Assembly (NCBI RefSeq): GCF_000613925.1
Contig: NZ_BAJX01000008.1
Span: 1 to 64,000, forward strand
Length of the DNA: 64,000 nt
Source of the DNA: Prevotella histicola JCM 15637 = DNF00424
GTDB taxonomy: Bacteria; Bacteroidota; Bacteroidia; Bacteroidales; Bacteroidaceae
Direction of reading: 5' to 3'
Shown: one piece after another, positions 61,754 to 64,000 of the stretch
Layout of the letters: each line of letters begins with the position of its first letter
How positions within the stretch are numbered: the stretch's first letter is position 1
Made by a program: the position numbers and the translations under genes
Notes under the pieces: model-generated
The model's input: only the letters and a program-made list of their open reading frames with translations
Database searches by the model: none
What the model was told of the DNA's origin: nothing

Positions 61754-63498
61754 ATGAATACGAAAGCATCCCATGATAGCAATCAAACACCCTCTTCCTT
61801 AGAGGAGTGTGGGGAGACTTCCCCTCCTGGTTACCATCATGCTGATCCTTTCCTTTATCGAATATTGGAAGAGGAAGCAAAGAGAATGAGGAGATTTCCC
61901 ACTGAGGCAGAGTCAATTTTGTGGGAGACTGTTAGAAAGAAACAGTTGGGATTTCGGTTCAGAAGACAGTTTGTTATCTATGATTATATAGTAGATTTCG
62001 TCTGTTTGCCGCTAAAATTGATTATAGAAGCTGATGGAAAGTATCATTTTACAGAGGAACAGAAAGCTGCAGACAGTGTTAGAAATGATTTCCTGATAGG
62101 TAAAGGATTCAGTTTACTCCGGTTTACGAATCAGGAAATATTAGCAAATATAGAACAAGTAAAATATAAAATAATAGAAAAGATGGAAGAACTGAGAAGT
62201 AAGACGACTGCAGTAGGCGGTGGTAATCAGACAACCCCTCCTTCGGAGGGGCTTGGGGAGGCTGGACGAGTGTTAATGATTGGCGCAGGAGGCGTTGCTA
62301 CTGTAGCTGCTTTTAAGATTGTCCAGAACCAGGACGTGTTTACAGATTTTATGATAGCCAGCCGTCGTAAGGAGAAATGTGATGAGTTAGTTAAGGCTAT
62401 TCATGATAAGGGTTATAAGGCTGATATCAAGACTGCACAGGTTGATGCAGACGATGTTGAGCAGTTGAAGGCACTCTTCAATGATTTCAAACCAGAGTTA
62501 GTTATCAATCTTGCTTTGCCTTATCAAGACCTGACAATCATGGATGCTTGTCTGGCTTGCGGTTGTAACTATTTAGATACAGCTAACTATGAACCAAAAG
62601 ATGAGGCTCATTTCGAGTACAGTTGGCAATGGGCTTATAAGGATAAGTTCGAGAAAGCTGGACTGACAGCTATCCTCGGCTGTGGCTTTGACCCAGGAGT
62701 ATCACAGGCTTATACGGCATATGCAGCCAAACATCACTTTGATGAGATTCACTATCTTGACATTGTTGACTGTAATGCAGGTAACCATCATAAGGCTTTT
62801 GCAACGAATTTCAATCCTGAAATTAACATCCGTGAGATTACCCAGAAGGGTCTTTACTATGAGAATGGTAAGTGGACTGAGACAGAACCATTGGCAGTAC
62901 ATCAGGATTTGACCTATCCAAATATTGGTCCACGTGACTCTTATCTGATGCATCATGAGGAGTTGGAATCATTGGTTAAGAACTATCCAACTATTAAGCG
63001 TGCACGTTTTTGGATGACATTCGGTAAGCAGTATCTTACTTATCTCGACTGTATTCAGAACCTTGGCATGAGTCGTATTGACGAAATAGAGTATGAAGCA
63101 CCGTTAGCTGATGGTTCTGGTAAGACTACTAAGGTGAAGATTGTTCCTTTACAGTTCCTCAAAGCAGTACTGCCTAACCCACAGGATCTAGGTGAAAACT
63201 ATGATGGCGAGACTTCTATTGGCTGCCGTATCCGTGGTATCAAGGACGGTAAGGAGCAGACTTATTACATTTATAATAACTGTAAGCACCAGGATGCCTA
63301 TAATGAAACTGGTATGCAGGGTGTCAGCTATACTACTGGTGTACCTGCAATGGCTGGTGCAATGATGTTCTTCAAGGGACTTTGGCGTAAGCAGGTGTAT
63401 GGAATGTAGAAGACTTCGACCCAGATCCATTCTTGGAGGTGCTCAACAAGCAGGGACTTCCTTGGCATGAGGAGTTTGGAGGAGACTTAGAATTATAA
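61754..63498 (+). CDS. DUF559 endonuclease-like domain in frame with carboxynorspermidine dehydrogenase; one frameshift
   Basis: The open frame holds two parts. Residues about 40-150 are a DUF559 (Vsr-like restriction-fold) domain: RRFPTEAESILWETVRKKQL, GFRFRRQFVIYDYIVDFVC, LIIEADGKYHF, RNDFLIGKGFSLLRFTNQEI, with acidic residues at PTEAE, VDF and EADG. After a linker made from the inverted repeat (QTTPPSEGLGEAG) comes a complete saccharopine-dehydrogenase-like enzyme from RVLMIGAGGVATVAAFKI (62267 on), with LDTANYEPKDEAH, LGCGFDPGVSQAYTAYAAKH. This matches carboxynorspermidine dehydrogenase (polyamine synthesis), about 409 residues. No ATG stands just before it; GTG 62270 could start a separate protein. 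The end needs one G at 63391 to read RKAGVWNVEDFDPDPFLE; stop at 63496-63498. Confidence 0.82.
62235..62263. repeat. Right inverted copy of the DUF559-flanking repeat
   Basis: CCCCTCCTTCGGAGGGG followed by CTTGGGGAGGCT is the exact 29-base reverse complement of 61545-61573. The two enclose 719 bases in total. The hairpin-forming core and the TTGGGG block match the REP-like repeats at 17319 and 51921. Confidence 0.92.
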
Positions 63499-63502
63499 GA
63501 AG

Positions 63503-63823
63503 ATGGCTTGCTCTTTGGATTTTATAGAATTTGTTAGTAGTCAGATAGCTACTGCAGGGACTGTAAGATACAGGAAGATGTTTGGCGAATACATGATTTA
63601 TGTTGACGAGAAGCCTGTCGTCTTAGTTTGTGACAATATACCTTACGTCAAGGAACACGAGGCAATTAAGTCAATGATGCAATCTGCTGAACGTGGCTTC
63701 CCATATAAAGGAGCTAAGGAACACTATGTTTTAGATGTTTCAAGGTCTGATTTTGCAGTTAGAGTTGTTAAGACCTTAGTTGAGGTCTTACCTTATCCAA
63801 AGAGTAGAAAGAAGAATAAATAA
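63503..63823 (+). CDS. TfoX/Sxy N-terminal domain protein
   Basis: A 106-residue protein: [57 protein letters not shown]. The MFGEY motif and size match the TfoX_N family. In gammaproteobacteria the full-length protein regulates competence; the stand-alone domain in Bacteroidetes has no proven role. It starts 4 bases after the dehydrogenase stop and precedes recA by 34 bases, so it may share their transcript. Confidence 0.88.
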   Translation: MACSLDFIEFVSSQIATAGTVRYRKMFGEYMIYVDEKPVVLVCDNIPYVKEHEAIKSMMQSAERGFPYKGAKEHYVLDVSRSDFAVRVVKTLVEVLPYPKSRKKNK

Positions 63824-63857
63824 TAGTATATCAATCAGAAAACAAGATAATAGTTAT

Positions 63858-64000
63858 ATGACAAAAGAAGAGACAACATCAGCAGCTGAAGGCAAATTGA
63901 AAGCCTTGCAGGCAGCAATGTCTAAGATAGAAAAAGACTTTGGTAAAGGGTCCATCATGCGTATGGGCGATGAACAGATAGAGAATGTAGAGGTAATTCC
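63858..64000 (+). CDS. recA: RecA recombinase, N-terminal part only
   Basis: The first 47 codons: [38 protein letters not shown] and EQIENVEVI, the usual RecA N-terminal helix and polymerisation motif. The ATPase core lies beyond the right edge. Confidence 0.93.
   Translation, partial: MTKEETTSAAEGKLKALQAAMSKIEKDFGKGSIMRMGDEQIENVEVI

Noticed and set aside
1-64000. tRNA or rRNA genes, insertion-sequence transposases, prophage
   Set aside because: No cloverleaf, rRNA core, transposase or phage structural gene was recognised by reading the intergenic regions and translations; a covariance-model search would be needed to exclude small RNAs fully.

Overview
The window looks like a chromosomal segment of an anaerobic Bacteroidales bacterium, most probably Prevotella. 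The grounds are Bacteroidetes -7 promoter boxes (TAnnTTTG) in front of many genes, two large outer-membrane barrel proteins with carboxypeptidase-regulatory-like N-termini, a TonB receptor followed by SPII lipoproteins, meso-DAP dehydrogenase, lipid A synthesis (lpxB), and family-specific hypotheticals (DUF3822 beside rsmD, DUF5683 beside parAB). The genus is an inference from protein style; no rRNA or tRNA gene was seen.

Layout. 1-8.4 kb: dnaK (minus, running off the left edge), an OmpA-type porin, then a leftward cluster of PH-domain protein, PBP4-type dacB and an MscS/YbdG channel, and meso-DAP dehydrogenase. 8.9-14.5 kb: a frameshifted outer-membrane barrel gene, a small I9-like secreted protein, a PAP2 phosphatase with a barrel tail and a hypothetical. 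14.5-18.4 kb: leftward etfB-etfA-acyl-CoA dehydrogenase. 19-26 kb: dnaG, cardiolipin synthase, rsmD/DUF3822, lrgAB. 25.7-30.5 kb: a small secreted Cys protein, lipoprotein endonuclease, RecD-like helicase, DXS-like enzyme. 31-38 kb: a paralogue of the first barrel gene, a secreted WG-repeat-like protein, lpxB, surE. 38.2-44.4 kb: parA, parB, DUF5683, LysM lytic transglycosylase, relA/spoT. 45.4-53 kb: a TonB receptor with three lipoproteins (candidate metal-uptake locus) and a further lipoprotein. 53.5-64 kb: MerR regulator, alaS, BlaI/M56 pair, TPR protein, DUF1648 protein, a DUF559-bearing element abutting carboxynorspermidine dehydrogenase, a TfoX-like protein and the start of recA.

The most striking feature is non-coding. 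Six intergenic arrays with four unrelated sequences share one design: short palindromes repeated head to tail with an exact 22-bp period (about two helical turns). Three of them (at 4.0, 18.7 and 60.0 kb) are copies of one element that also has a conserved tail. Other dispersed repeats are an ~86-bp element bounded by TTGCTGTCAC/GTGACAGCAA (four copies), and GC-rich REP-like hairpins of which a perfect 29-bp inverted pair brackets a DUF559 endonuclease-like coding region at 61.5-62.3 kb. A decayed 3' end of a second lpxB lies beyond the gene that follows lpxB.

Caution on sequence quality: nine reading-frame breaks occur in seven genes, including dnaK. Eight of the nine are single-base losses, which points to systematic sequencing or assembly error rather than real pseudogenes. 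Coordinates given for these genes span both parts of the frame.
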